Counted from the first letter of the stretch, positions 1 through 8,094 are shown. The stretch is 64,000 bases of DNA from Streptomyces sp. SID9727 (GCF_010550605.1 NZ_JAAGNI010000136.1:124001-188000); one strand, 5' to 3'. Made by a program: numbers and translations. Notes: a model not told the origin generated them from the letters alone.

Positions 1-110
1 ACTTCGTCGGAGCCGAAGTCGTCGTCCGCGACGGCAGGGCGTACATCGCCGACGACGGCCAGGAGGACTACCTCCCGGTGGGGGCGCGCGACGCCCTCAC
101 CTGGGCTTGA
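1..110 (+). CDS. C-terminal fragment of an unidentified protein
   Basis: An open frame enters from the left edge and ends at a TGA at 108-110, giving 36 residues that finish with DALTWA. The acidic, glycine-rich tail has no recognisable domain. Its stop overlaps a possible TTG start of the next gene, so the two are probably co-transcribed. The function cannot be judged from this piece. Confidence 0.5.
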   Translation, partial: FVGAEVVVRDGRAYIADDGQEDYLPVGARDALTWA

Positions 111-514
111 TCGTCCCTACCACCACGGAGGCTTCCATCACGTCCCTCTCGCGCCCCGCGCTGCACGATGTCGCCGCGCGCCCCATGCCGTACGGCGTGC
201 ACAGCGCGCTTCTCCAGCGCATCTCCGCCCGCCCCGACGGCCCCCTCGACATCACCTGGCTCGCTGCCGAGACCCCCCAACTTCCCCTCGGGCGCATCCG
301 ACTGCGCTGGGAGCCCGCCTCGCGCAGCGGCTGGGACGTCACGACGTACCTGGGGCTGACCACGGCCGAGGTGCTCCTCGGTTCCTGGCCCGGCGCCCCG
401 GACGACTGGCCGCGCCTAGTTCGGCCGACCCTGTACGAGGTGACCGGCCTGTGCGCCGCCCTCTCTTTCACGACCGACGCCCTCGACCTCTCTAACCGAC
501 TGGCCGAAGTCTGA
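107..514 (+). CDS. Hypothetical protein, 135 aa
   Basis: This frame of 135 codons starts at a TTG that overlaps the preceding stop by two bases. The product is soluble, has a tryptophan-rich centre (residues about 65-105) and no motif that I recognise. The translational coupling and GC-rich third positions favour a real gene. The start is the weakest part of the call, because TTG starts are uncommon and no good ribosome binding site is evident. Confidence 0.5.
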   Translation: MIVPTTTEASITSLSRPALHDVAARPMPYGVHSALLQRISARPDGPLDITWLAAETPQLPLGRIRLRWEPASRSGWDVTTYLGLTTAEVLLGSWPGAPDDWPRLVRPTLYEVTGLCAALSFTTDALDLSNRLAEV

Positions 515-739
515 TCGAGAGCTGCAGGCCACCCCAAGCCGTTCTGGCGACGGGGCTGGCTCCTGGTCCCGATCAGCATGGTCAGCGGGAAACCTGGCAG
601 GGCGAGACATGCTCCCAGCCCGAGGGCCACCGGTCCTTGTGCATCGCCAGGTCCCGGCGCGGGCCGGGCACAGGCGCGTTCTCATTCATCCGCAGTTCTT
701 CGAAAAGCACTTGGTGTTCGCAGCGGGCGCGGTGAGCCC

Positions 740-1249
740 TCACGACCGCCCCACCCACGCCTGGTGCTCGGCGGCGACGTGCAGCTGCTCGCGGAGGCGG
801 CCACGCAGGACGCCGACGCGAGTTCGGCCCTCCAGTACCTGCAATCCGCTGCTCACCGGGGCCAAGAGGCCCCGGTCGATGAGGAGCGGCGGGCGCAACC
901 ACGTCCCGTGATTTTCCCAGTGCCTGCCGACTTCCGGGGCTCGCACTGCGACCCAATGCACCGGGTTCTTGGCGAAGTGTTCGATCAGTCCGACTTCGCT
1001 CTCACCGGTCGGCATGGTGTGGAAGTCCGCGGACGGGATCGTCTCCAGCGTCCAGGTGATCGCGGTCAGATCGAGGTTTCCGTAGTCGTCCGCGAAGGTG
1101 CCGTTGTCGCCATGGTCGAACAGGAAGTCCCTCAGCACGGCGTCCGGCCACCGCAGTGCGGTCAATGCCGGGTCGGATCGGAAGCGTTCGAAGCTGAGGC
1201 CGCCGTCCTGACGGCGCTCCATCAGCGAGCTGAGGTCTTTGAGGTTCAT
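740..1249 (-). CDS. Conserved hypothetical protein, 169 aa
   Basis: The frame encodes 169 residues and reads away from the CBASS genes to its right. The C-terminal third contains a block with a conserved look: PPLLIDRG, then GLQVLEGRTRVGVLRG, then HVAAEHQAWVG. That GRTR/LRG arrangement reminds me of proteins with a ParB-like or small nuclease fold, but this is an impression only. The ATG at 1249 has GAGG placed too close to be an ideal ribosome site, so an internal start is possible. No function is assigned. Confidence 0.6.
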   Translation of the reverse strand: MNLKDLSSLMERRQDGGLSFERFRSDPALTALRWPDAVLRDFLFDHGDNGTFADDYGNLDLTAITWTLETIPSADFHTMPTGESEVGLIEHFAKNPVHWVAVRAPEVGRHWENHGTWLRPPLLIDRGLLAPVSSGLQVLEGRTRVGVLRGRLREQLHVAAEHQAWVGRS

Positions 1250-1574
1250 ACCTCAGATCTACCGGAGATCTCCGACCGTGTTCCCCCCCCTGGCCGCGGT
1301 CTCCTGACACTGCGAGCGTCGGGGCGATGAGAGGGGTGACTTCAAAGAGCCGGGCCCCGGGGAAGTGGTGGGCTGACTCCCCGGGGCTCGTGGCGTGCTG
1401 AACGGTGGCACGTCGGTTCTCGGGGGCGTCTGGCTCTGTCGCTACCCGGCAACAGAGCCGGTCGTCCGGTCGGTGAGCCATCTGACGCCGTCGGCGTCGG
1501 TCGTCCAGCGTCGCTGTCAGTGCCCGCTCGTACGCTATTGCAAGGCGCAGGCGCGCCGGAGCCTGGAGGCGTTC
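1250..1574. promoter_or_regulatory. Divergent intergenic region upstream of the CBASS genes
   Basis: These 325 bases separate the minus-strand 169-aa gene from the plus-strand CD-NTase gene and should hold both promoters. A perfect 12-bp palindrome, CGGAGATCTCCG, lies at 1263-1274, 14 bases upstream of the minus-strand ATG, and could be an operator. An open frame continues upstream of the CD-NTase start from 1395, but its residues do not resemble the family. I see no other structure. Confidence 0.35.
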
Positions 1575-2486
1575 GTGGCAAGGCAGTTGACGTATGAACA
1601 GCGGATCGCTTTGATCAACAAATGGAAGAACCCCCCGGGTGCTTCCGAACAGCTCCGGCTGGAGCGCGCCGAGCGCATGGTGAAACAGGCAGTGCTCCGG
1701 CACGAACCGTTCCAGGGACTCGACATCACGGTCGCGTCGAAGGGCTCGTACCCCAACAACACCAACGTCCGCGGTGACAGCGACGTCGACATCATGGTGA
1801 AGCTCAATGACCCCATCCATACGGAGGGGCTGGCGGCTTGGTGGTTTGGACAGCCAGCCAGGTACGCGGGGCCGTGGACCCGGCAGAGGCTCCGCCAGGA
1901 GGCCGAGGACGCGCTCACCAACCACTTCGGTTGGGTGGACACGGACCACAACCTCGCCGTGTACGTTCCGGAGGTTGTGGGCAGCCGTCCCAGCATCGAC
2001 GTGGTGCCATGCTTCAAGTGGGTGGCCTACGACACCACGGCTCCCGGCGGGGAGTATGTGGGCAGCGTCGTCTACGGGCGCAATGGCAAGCGTGTCATCA
2101 ACTGGCCCGAGCTCCAGCTGGTCAACGGCCGCACGAAGAACACCAACACCAAGTACCGGTACAAGTTCGTGGTGCGGGTGCTGAAGAACGTCGAGAACGA
2201 CCTCGCTGCCGAGGGCGTGATCAAGGCCCTTCCGTCTTACTTCTCCGAGTGCCTGATCTACAACGTCCCGGACAACGTCTTGCTCCTCGATGGCAGCCTG
2301 GACGCTGTGGTCCGCGAGAGCCTGCGGGAGGTCTATCAGCAACTCACGGGGGCCTGGTTCAGCTATTTGCGCATGGTGGAGCCGAACGGGATTAAGAAGG
2401 TGTTCGGCGAGGGCCAGAAGTGGACGGAGAAGGACGCGCGCGAGCTGATCGAGCGCGCGTGGCACTACCTCAACTACGAGAGCTGA
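1575..2486 (+). CDS. CBASS CD-NTase (cyclic oligonucleotide synthase), 303 aa
   Basis: This enzyme should make a cyclic di- or oligonucleotide alarm signal in the cytoplasm when phage infection is sensed. The nucleotidyltransferase signature is clear: GS at residues 57-58, then the metal-binding pair D70/D72 in GDSDVDI, and a third acidic residue D142 in PSIDVVPC. The GTG at 1575 was chosen over the more upstream start because GGAGG at 1565-1569 sits five bases before it and the extra N-terminal residues look non-coding. The stop is two bases from the ATG of the Cap15 effector gene, forming a compact type I CBASS operon without ancillary Cap2/Cap3 or HORMA genes. The clade and nucleotide product cannot be assigned by eye. 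Confidence 0.9.
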   Translation: MARQLTYEQRIALINKWKNPPGASEQLRLERAERMVKQAVLRHEPFQGLDITVASKGSYPNNTNVRGDSDVDIMVKLNDPIHTEGLAAWWFGQPARYAGPWTRQRLRQEAEDALTNHFGWVDTDHNLAVYVPEVVGSRPSIDVVPCFKWVAYDTTAPGGEYVGSVVYGRNGKRVINWPELQLVNGRTKNTNTKYRYKFVVRVLKNVENDLAAEGVIKALPSYFSECLIYNVPDNVLLLDGSLDAVVRESLREVYQQLTGAWFSYLRMVEPNGIKKVFGEGQKWTEKDARELIERAWHYLNYES

Positions 2487-2488
2487 CG

Positions 2489-3127
2489 ATGAACACCGCG
2501 ACCACCATCCGCGCCGGCGCCACCATCGCCGCCACCCTCTACACGGTCGTCCTGGTCGTCCTGGGCCTGTACCCGTCCGAGTTCCGGTACCTCTTCGCGT
2601 ACATCCCGGCCCTCGTGGGCTACGGCACTGTCGTGTTCGACAAGTGGGCCTGGCGCTGGCCCGTCATCCACCGCTTCACCGGCCGTGCCTGGGTCACGGG
2701 TACCTGGCGGGTAGTGCTTGTCCCGAGCTCGGAGAGCCACATCCCGGAGGGAGGGAACCGGGGTCCGATCATTACGTACATGACGATCGAGCAAACCTTC
2801 TGGAGCCTGCACGCCACGCTCCGCACGAAGGAAAGCACCTCGCGGTCGAGCAACGCCACCATCGGCGCCCCTGAGAACTCGGGAACTGCCGAGATCGGAT
2901 TCCTGTACGACAACACACCCCGCGTGGGGCACCAGCATCGAAGCCCGCGGCACGAAGGGGCCTGTCGAATAGCGGTAACCGGTCTCCGGCCCAAGACTGC
3001 GACCGGGCACTACTACACCAGCCGGTTCACCGCCGGTGACATGGACTTCAGCCTGCTAGACCGATCGACCGACTACGGCACCTTCGCAGAGGCTCAGGCT
3101 GCCGACCCGGCGCCCGCCAGCAGCTGA
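2489..3127 (+). CDS. CBASS effector Cap15 (2TM-beta-barrel), 212 aa
   Basis: The protein is the membrane-disrupting effector partner of the CD-NTase. Two hydrophobic segments occupy residues about 10-27 and 33-50, and a beta-rich soluble domain follows from about 66 to 205. The soluble part shows the pattern expected of the Cap15 cyclic-nucleotide receptor domain: WVTGTW, a Thr/Ser-rich strand, FLYDNTP, RHEGACRI and GHYYTSRFTAGDMDF. Known Cap15 proteins oligomerise in the inner membrane on ligand binding and kill the cell. The ATG lies two bases after the CD-NTase stop, so the genes are translationally coupled. An older-looking start at 2420 within the CD-NTase gene is rejected. Confidence 0.88.
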   Translation: MNTATTIRAGATIAATLYTVVLVVLGLYPSEFRYLFAYIPALVGYGTVVFDKWAWRWPVIHRFTGRAWVTGTWRVVLVPSSESHIPEGGNRGPIITYMTIEQTFWSLHATLRTKESTSRSSNATIGAPENSGTAEIGFLYDNTPRVGHQHRSPRHEGACRIAVTGLRPKTATGHYYTSRFTAGDMDFSLLDRSTDYGTFAEAQAADPAPASS

Positions 3128-3134
3128 AGATCAG

Positions 3135-3174
3135 AAGCGGCGAACCAGGAGGCTGGTGCCCCCAGCCGCCGCTT
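3135..3174. terminator. Hairpin between convergent genes
   Basis: AAGCGGCG at 3135-3142 pairs with CGCCGCTT at 3167-3174, and an inner stem GGCTGG/CCAGCC lies in the loop. It sits between the Cap15 stop and the stop of the convergent zinc-ribbon gene, so it can serve as a bidirectional terminator. There is no strong U-tract, as is common in Streptomyces. Confidence 0.6.
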
Positions 3175-3192
3175 ATTCCTTCCGGTGCTCGC

Positions 3193-3597
3193 CTACTCCA
3201 GGTAGATACCGGCGAATACGCCGTCGAACCCGAGCGCGGCCAAGCCCGCCTCGACACTCGGGTAGGTCGTCCCGTGCGGGCCGCCGACCAAGGCGTCGAA
3301 GTCGGCGCGGCTGATCTCGGGCTCGAGCCACTGGTTGCCGCATCGGCAGCGGACCCAGACGTTGCGCCCGTGGTTGATGAGCAGCCAGTCGCGTCGGGCA
3401 CGGCAGGCGGAGCACATCGCGGGGATGCCGCCGAGAGCGAGTTCGCGTGAGTGGCCGACGCAGCGAATCGCCCCGGGTCCGTCGGCGGGCCGGGTCTCGG
3501 CCTGGAGCTGCAGCAGGGGGTTGGTACCAGTGGGGAGGACGGGCAGCGCGGGTGCCGGCTCCGTGGTTCGGGTGGTGGTTCTGAGCACGAGCGTCAT
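3193..3597 (-). CDS. Small zinc-ribbon hypothetical protein, 134 aa
   Basis: The product is 134 residues long with a central CSACRARRDW motif followed by VRCRCGNQW, a Cys pattern typical of a zinc ribbon. No catalytic residues are visible. It is the last gene of the mobilisation block and lies about 105 bases downstream of the relaxase stop. Proteins of this kind are frequent accessory genes in Streptomyces integrative elements; the role is unknown. Confidence 0.65.
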   Translation of the reverse strand: MTLVLRTTTRTTEPAPALPVLPTGTNPLLQLQAETRPADGPGAIRCVGHSRELALGGIPAMCSACRARRDWLLINHGRNVWVRCRCGNQWLEPEISRADFDALVGGPHGTTYPSVEAGLAALGFDGVFAGIYLE

Positions 3598-3628
3598 CTC
3601 CCGGTTGTCAGTCCTGTCTTCATCCGTA

Positions 3629-3648
3629 ACAGCCGGTAGACCGGCTGT
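3629..3648. repeat. Perfect 9-bp inverted repeat downstream of relaxase gene
   Basis: ACAGCCGGT and ACCGGCTGT are separated by two bases. The element lies in the 105-bp gap between the relaxase stop and the start of the zinc-ribbon gene, 32 bases upstream of that ATG. It could be an operator for the small gene or a terminator of the mob operon. Confidence 0.55.
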
Positions 3649-3702
3649 CCATACATTTCGCGGCGTCCGCGTGGTCGGTGGTCGACTACCGGTTCGACCT
3701 GG

Positions 3703-5475
3703 TCAGCGACCCGGCGAGCGGCGGTTGGGGTCCTGAACAGTCCCGAGCGGTGCGGCTGCCGTCGCGTTCCGTTCGCTGGTGCGGCTGCTCAGCGTGGTGG
3801 CCTGGCGAGTGGCGGCCTGCGGACGAGGGGCACCTTCGCCTGGGTGTGCCGGGAGCTGGGCGATGCGCCGCAGGCGCCAGACCAGGACGTCGTTCACGTC
3901 GTCGGCGCTGTCGAGTTCGCGCATGTCGATGGCCTGGCGCAGGAGGGCTTCGGCGTCGTGGCCTGCCCACTCGGCCTGGGTGAGGGTGGCGATCAAGGCG
4001 TCGGTCCTCGCGTCCGTGCCCTGTGCCCGTACGACCTTCTCCGGCAGGACGGCGCGAAGGGTGGCTTCGTGCGTGCGGCGTTGGGCTTCTGGAAGGGCCC
4101 GACCTTGGTCCTGCAGCACTCGCATCGGGGTGGCAGCGGCCTGCCGGTAGGCGGTACGCAGGTGCGCGGCGGCTTGTCGGGAGGCGTGGGCCTGCTGAGC
4201 ATGTCCGCGCGCGGAGTGCCAGCGGGCGGCGGCGAGGGTGACCAGGACGAGGGTGGAGACGAGCATCGCGGTGGTGCCGCCGTCCTCGCCTCGGCCGAGC
4301 GCCCCGCCGGCCTGGACGATGCCCCGGGCGGCTGAGCGGAGAGCCCGGGTGTCGGCGCGTTCGGCGCGGACATGACTGCGGGTCGCCCGCTCGAAGGCGC
4401 GAGCTGCGGCGGCCAGCTCGGCGCGGGTGGTGGCCGGTGAGGTCTGGGCCACCGCGTCGAGAAGTTCTCCGACGCCGACGAGCTGTGCGGCGGCGTCGCC
4501 GTCCTCGTCGCGTTCCAGGAGTGTGGCCGAGCGCTCGGCGATGACGGTGGCGTTGCGTCGTTGACGGGCGGGCGGTGACCAGTTCGTCCGGTCAGCGCCG
4601 ACCGCGGGCGCGCTCGGCTCGGCGGCCCCGTCGGTGAGGCGTAGGCGAATCTTCGGGAGGGAGAGGTCGGGGGCCAGTTTGGAGCCGGGGTACCAGACCG
4701 GGTCTCCGTCGCGGTTGCGGTCGCCGGGCAGGGCCACGTTGTAGCCGAGCGCGTCACCGGAGGGAGCGTGCCGCAGCTTCACCCGCACCCCCGCCTCTCG
4801 AAGGCGCGTGAAGAACTCCTCCTCCGAATCCGCTCCCGCCACGGCTCGACGAACGGCCTCACGGAGCGTCTCGCGCGAGGTCTCCGGTCGGCCGGTGCGC
4901 TCGGCCTTGAACTTCTCAGCGCTGCTGGGATTCTTCGCTGCGGTTCCGTCGCCGGCGTTCAGGCGCCGCAGGCCCATCTCCTTCTCGATGCGGCGGCATT
5001 CGGCCTGGGCCTTGTTGAAGTCGTAGTTCAGGCGCGGGTTGCGCAGGTCGCCGCGTACGAGGGTGGCGACGATGTGGATGTGGTCCTCCGCGTGGCGGAC
5101 GGCGATCCACCGGCAGCCGTCGGGATCTCCGTCCGGTGCGATGCCGGTGGTGTGAACGATGCGCTGGGCGACGGAGTTCCACTCCTCGTCGTCCAGCCGC
5201 CGGTCCCCCGGGGCGGTGCGGACCGAGCAGTGCCAGACGTGCTTGGCGGGCGCGCGGTCGCCGGCCTGCTTGACCCGCAGGTCCAGGGCGGCGGTGAGCC
5301 GGGCGAGGGTGACCTTCGGGTCGGGGTCGAGGCCGGTGTCGCGGCCGGGGTCGGGGGCGAAGCCGTCCCAGGAGCCGACGAGGTGCGCGTCAGTGTGCTC
5401 CTCGCGCCGTCCGGGGCCATACAGGTAGACGAGGAGGCCGTGGGTGCGGGAGCCGCGCCCGATGTCGGGAACCAT
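3703..5475 (-). CDS. Relaxase / mobilisation nuclease, 590 aa
   Basis: The protein should nick the origin of transfer and pilot single-stranded DNA during conjugative mobilisation. The N-terminal relaxase domain carries the three-histidine metal site as HAEDHIHIV, with H128, H132 and H134. The N-terminal YLYGPGR region would hold or adjoin the catalytic tyrosine(s) (Y18 or Y19). A long alanine- and arginine-rich C-terminal half contains a hydrophobic stretch near residues 405-425, suggesting membrane association. The ATG shares one base with the mobC stop (TGATG), so the two are translationally coupled as in other MobA/VirD2-like pairs. Confidence 0.85.
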   Translation of the reverse strand: MVPDIGRGSRTHGLLVYLYGPGRREEHTDAHLVGSWDGFAPDPGRDTGLDPDPKVTLARLTAALDLRVKQAGDRAPAKHVWHCSVRTAPGDRRLDDEEWNSVAQRIVHTTGIAPDGDPDGCRWIAVRHAEDHIHIVATLVRGDLRNPRLNYDFNKAQAECRRIEKEMGLRRLNAGDGTAAKNPSSAEKFKAERTGRPETSRETLREAVRRAVAGADSEEEFFTRLREAGVRVKLRHAPSGDALGYNVALPGDRNRDGDPVWYPGSKLAPDLSLPKIRLRLTDGAAEPSAPAVGADRTNWSPPARQRRNATVIAERSATLLERDEDGDAAAQLVGVGELLDAVAQTSPATTRAELAAAARAFERATRSHVRAERADTRALRSAARGIVQAGGALGRGEDGGTTAMLVSTLVLVTLAAARWHSARGHAQQAHASRQAAAHLRTAYRQAAATPMRVLQDQGRALPEAQRRTHEATLRAVLPEKVVRAQGTDARTDALIATLTQAEWAGHDAEALLRQAIDMRELDSADDVNDVLVWRLRRIAQLPAHPGEGAPRPQAATRQATTLSSRTSERNATAAAPLGTVQDPNRRSPGR

Positions 5476-6140
5476 CAGAGCCGCCTGGTCACCAGGTCGT
5501 TCGCCGCGTCATCGACTCGGGCGAGAAGTCCGGTCAGCACGCCCAGGGCGTGTTCGAGTTCACCGGCGCGCGGGTGGCCGCCGCTGTTGAGGACGAAGGC
5601 GATCTGGTTGATGTTGTTGCCGATCCGGGCCAGCGCGGTGCGCAGTGCGGCGAGTTCGTCGATGGCGGCGTCGAGCTGGTCGTTGCTGTGCACGGCGGCG
5701 TGTCCACGGGCGGCGCTCAGGCCGGCGGTGGCGAGGAAGCGGGCGACGGTGACGCCGCGCTGGGTGGCGGCGTCGCTGATCTCGGTCTTCTCGGTGTCGG
5801 AGAGGCGGGTGGTCGTCTTGCGGGCGCGCTCACTCGGGTTACGGCTGCGGCGGCGTGGGGTGCGGTCGGGGAAGGCGGGCGTGCTGGGGCTCGTCTGCTC
5901 GGGCTCGGCAGGGTCATCTTCTTTTCCCCCGGTGACCGGCGCCCTCTGGTGCCGGTTGCCCGGCTGGTCCCCGAGCGCCCTCGCTCGGGGACCAGCCGGG
6001 CTTCCCCCGCCCTCCTGGGCGGGGGCAAGTGCGTACGTCGGGCCGTAGGACCGTCGTACGCGATAGCTTGCTCCGCCAGGAGCCGTGGTGGGGTCACGCT
6101 GCTGTCCATCGGAGGTGGCCACCGGGTCGTTGGTGTTCAC
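5475..6140 (-). CDS. MobC-like relaxosome accessory protein, 221 aa
   Basis: The C-terminal half (residues about 105-221) matches the MobC pattern: a ribbon-helix-helix-like segment (TRLSDTEKTEISDAATQ), then RIGNNINQIAFVLNSGG, the signature region of bacterial mobilisation MobC proteins. MobC assists the relaxase by opening DNA at oriT. The N-terminal 100 residues are low-complexity and are encoded over several strong inverted repeats (5959-6061), so that part of the gene may be constrained by DNA function. It overlaps a small upstream gene by ATGA and the relaxase gene by one base. Confidence 0.8.
   Translation of the reverse strand: MNTNDPVATSDGQQRDPTTAPGGASYRVRRSYGPTYALAPAQEGGGSPAGPRARALGDQPGNRHQRAPVTGGKEDDPAEPEQTSPSTPAFPDRTPRRRSRNPSERARKTTTRLSDTEKTEISDAATQRGVTVARFLATAGLSAARGHAAVHSNDQLDAAIDELAALRTALARIGNNINQIAFVLNSGGHPRAGELEHALGVLTGLLARVDDAANDLVTRRL
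5959..6061. repeat. Three stacked inverted repeats inside mobC (oriT candidate)
   Basis: Arms of 19 bp match perfectly at 5959-5977 and 5982-6000 with a CCCT loop. Immediately next to them are CCCCCGCCC at 6004-6012 and GGGCGGGGG at 6017-6025, and then GCGTACG at 6031-6037 and CGTACGC at 6055-6061. Strong hairpins beside relaxosome genes are typical of transfer origins. No nic site was identified, so the oriT assignment is an inference. Confidence 0.5.
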
Positions 6141-6361
6141 CGGCTCGTCTCCGGGTCCTGCTGCTGGATTTCGCGGACGAGTTCCTCGATCCAGTCCATG
6201 GCCAGGACGGGGTGGTGCAGGGTCCAGGGCCGGTCGTGCTGCTCGCGTTGCACGATCCAGGTGGTGTCGGGGCCGGGCTGGGCGCGGTGGAGGTGTCCGT
6301 GCTGGTGCAGGACGGTCAGCCAGGAGTCGACTTCGGCGGGCGTGGCCGGGTGAGTGCGCAT
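6137..6361 (-). CDS. Small hypothetical protein, 74 aa
   Basis: The protein begins MRTHPATPAEVDSWL and ends in a glutamine-rich tail. The ATG at 6361 is preferred because GGAG lies about eight bases upstream, while the longer frame from 6448 has no ribosome site. Its stop overlaps the mobC start by four bases. Tryptophan and histidine are abundant, but no known domain is visible. Its place at the head of mobC-relaxase suggests a mobilisation accessory role. Confidence 0.6.
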   Translation of the reverse strand: MRTHPATPAEVDSWLTVLHQHGHLHRAQPGPDTTWIVQREQHDRPWTLHHPVLAMDWIEELVREIQQQDPETSR

Positions 6362-6415
6362 CGGATGCTCTCCGCTTCTGCTGTGGCGGGATGTCTCGGA
6401 GACATGCGGAGCGGG

Positions 6416-7098
6416 TGACCGGCCGGGGTGACCGGCTCGGTCACCCACTCCGTGGAGGTTCGGTCAGCGCCGGGAGGAAGTGACCGGCTGGCGGTGCTGC
6501 TCGCGCAGCTGGGCCATCAGCGCGGTCAGGGTGTCGCTGGACAGCGGAATCTGCTGACCTCGGATCGCCTGGGCGACCACCTTGCGGGTGAGTTTGTCCT
6601 CGGCCCTGACCGCCGACCGGGCGATCTTCAGCAGCTCCTCGGTGTCCGGGTCAGGTCGCCGGCCACCAGTCGGCTGAGCGGCCCGGTCAGTGACCGGCGG
6701 CGAGGTGACCGGCGGGGCACTGACCGCCGCCGGGCTGCCCTGGCCATCACCGACCGGGGCAGCGCCGTCGGGGCGGTCAGCGCCCGTCCGCCCCTTGTCC
6801 ACCTGTCCCGGCAGGTCAGGGGCACCGTGCCTCCGGTGGTGGTGGTCGGTGACCGACTGGCCGTTGGCGGCTGGGGTCGCGTCTCCGGTCACTGACCGCG
6901 TGGCGGTGTCCTCGTCGGCCGGGGACAGCGGCAGCCGGTCGGTCAGCGCGGTGACCGCCTGACCGGGCTTGACCTGACCGACCGCTGACCGCTGCTGACC
7001 GGCCCGGTCGGTCCGGGTGACCTCGATGGCGTCGCCTCGGTCGGTCTGACCGAGGTGACCGGGCTCACCGAGGTTCTGTCGGTCAGCGTCCGTGACCG
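6416..7098. repeat. Cluster of about 25 TGACCG/CGGTCA hexamers
   Basis: Reading this stretch I counted 17 copies of TGACCG (for example at 6416, 6429, 6481, 6691, 6706, 6721, 6952, 6960, 6975, 6986, 6996, 7047, 7056, 7093) and eight of CGGTCA (6438, 6461, 6523, 6684, 6774, 6886, 6940, 7080). Chance would give fewer than one. Most lie inside the C-terminal, low-complexity part of the DUF2637 gene and continue past its stop, so the conservation is at the DNA level. Short directly and inversely repeated octamers are how Streptomyces TraB-type translocases recognise their clt transfer loci. Confidence 0.75.
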
Positions 7099-7531
7099 GG
7101 CCCCGGGCAATGAGGATGTAGAGGTGGACCGCTCCGGCCAAGGCCAGCGGGGCGATGGTGGAGAGCACCGCGACCACCGCATCGCCGAGCTGGAGGCCGG
7201 TGCCGGCGACCGTGTCCTGGTTGATGCGGACCGCGTGGAGCGCGTTCGCCCAGATGCTGGCGGCGGTGGCCGAGCCGAAGAGGGCCCAGACGTAGAGCCG
7301 GGCGCGGAGCGGTGCGTCCCGCAGGACCAGGAGGGCTCGGATGCCGTACGCGATGAACCCGTCGATCACCAGGGGGAACAGGTAGGTAAGGAAGCCTCGG
7401 ATGTGGATGGCGACGGCCATCTGCTGCAGGGCGTCATACGACAGCGCGCATCCCGCGCCCCCGAGGGCCACGACAGCCGCGCGGTCCCACCCGGATATGT
7501 GCGCCGTCTTCGGCGCGCTTGCGGTGTTCAT
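6464..7531 (-). CDS. DUF2637 (Spd-like) membrane protein, 355 aa
   Basis: The N-terminal 145 residues contain four hydrophobic segments (about 13-35, 47-67, 80-100 and 119-142), as in DUF2637 proteins carried by actinomycete integrative elements and plasmids. The remaining 200 residues are hydrophilic, rich in Thr, Asp, Gly and Pro with many VTD and LTDR runs, and end in a short helical domain. That tail is encoded by the TGACCG repeat cluster. The start overlaps the WhiB-like gene stop by four bases. A role in plasmid spread or transfer at the membrane is inferred from context, not shown. Confidence 0.75.
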   Translation of the reverse strand: MNTASAPKTAHISGWDRAAVVALGGAGCALSYDALQQMAVAIHIRGFLTYLFPLVIDGFIAYGIRALLVLRDAPLRARLYVWALFGSATAASIWANALHAVRINQDTVAGTGLQLGDAVVAVLSTIAPLALAGAVHLYILIARGPVTDADRQNLGEPGHLGQTDRGDAIEVTRTDRAGQQRSAVGQVKPGQAVTALTDRLPLSPADEDTATRSVTGDATPAANGQSVTDHHHRRHGAPDLPGQVDKGRTGADRPDGAAPVGDGQGSPAAVSAPPVTSPPVTDRAAQPTGGRRPDPDTEELLKIARSAVRAEDKLTRKVVAQAIRGQQIPLSSDTLTALMAQLREQHRQPVTSSRR

Positions 7532-8094
7532 GCCGCCGTCCCGAAGTCGTCGCGGATCAGGCGCTCGCCGCTGGTCTCGGGGGGTGGGGTGTTCGTGGTG
7601 GGCTGGTTCAGGGTTCGGTTGCGCTCGGCCCGGCGGATCTCTCGGTATCGCTTCTTGGCGTGTTCCTCGGTGACCTTCAGAAGCCAGGCCAGGCGCTGCT
7701 CGCTCACCCCGTGGCGGTAGGCCGCGTACTCGACCGCGCGGCGCTCCGTATGGGTGAGGTGCACGTCGCGTCCGGCGATGGTGGCATTGACGCGGCTGTA
7801 GTCGAGGCGGCTGGCGAGCTTGTCGTGCAGCGGCCCGCGCTCCTCTTCCGTCAGGCCGCCACGGATCCCGTCGGTGTCACCCCCTTCGAGAGCGGCGTCC
7901 AGGCAGGTGCGCCGGACCGGGCACTGGCCGCACAGGGCCTTGGCCGTGGCGATCTTGGCGGTCTCGTCGGGTTCGGGGAAGAAGACTTCGGGGTCCACCG
8001 GGTTGTACTCGGTGCTCTGGCAGACGGCGTCGGCCTGCCAGGACTGGTCGCCGAGCTGACGGTGCTGGGCGGGGCCGTTCATCGTGCTGGTCAT
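7528..8094 (-). CDS. WhiB-family iron-sulfur regulator, 188 aa
   Basis: The four cluster-binding cysteines are present as C25, C55, C58 and C64 in the order C...CxxC...C, followed by the turn GIRGG (residues 76-80), a variant of the family's GVWGG. A basic segment with AAYRHGVS and KKRYREIRRAERNR should contact DNA or the sigma factor. At 188 residues it is longer than chromosomal WhiB proteins. It lies inside the mobilisation/replication operon and overlaps the DUF2637 gene, so it probably regulates element functions rather than development. Confidence 0.85.
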   Translation of the reverse strand: MTSTMNGPAQHRQLGDQSWQADAVCQSTEYNPVDPEVFFPEPDETAKIATAKALCGQCPVRRTCLDAALEGGDTDGIRGGLTEEERGPLHDKLASRLDYSRVNATIAGRDVHLTHTERRAVEYAAYRHGVSEQRLAWLLKVTEEHAKKRYREIRRAERNRTLNQPTTNTPPPETSGERLIRDDFGTAA

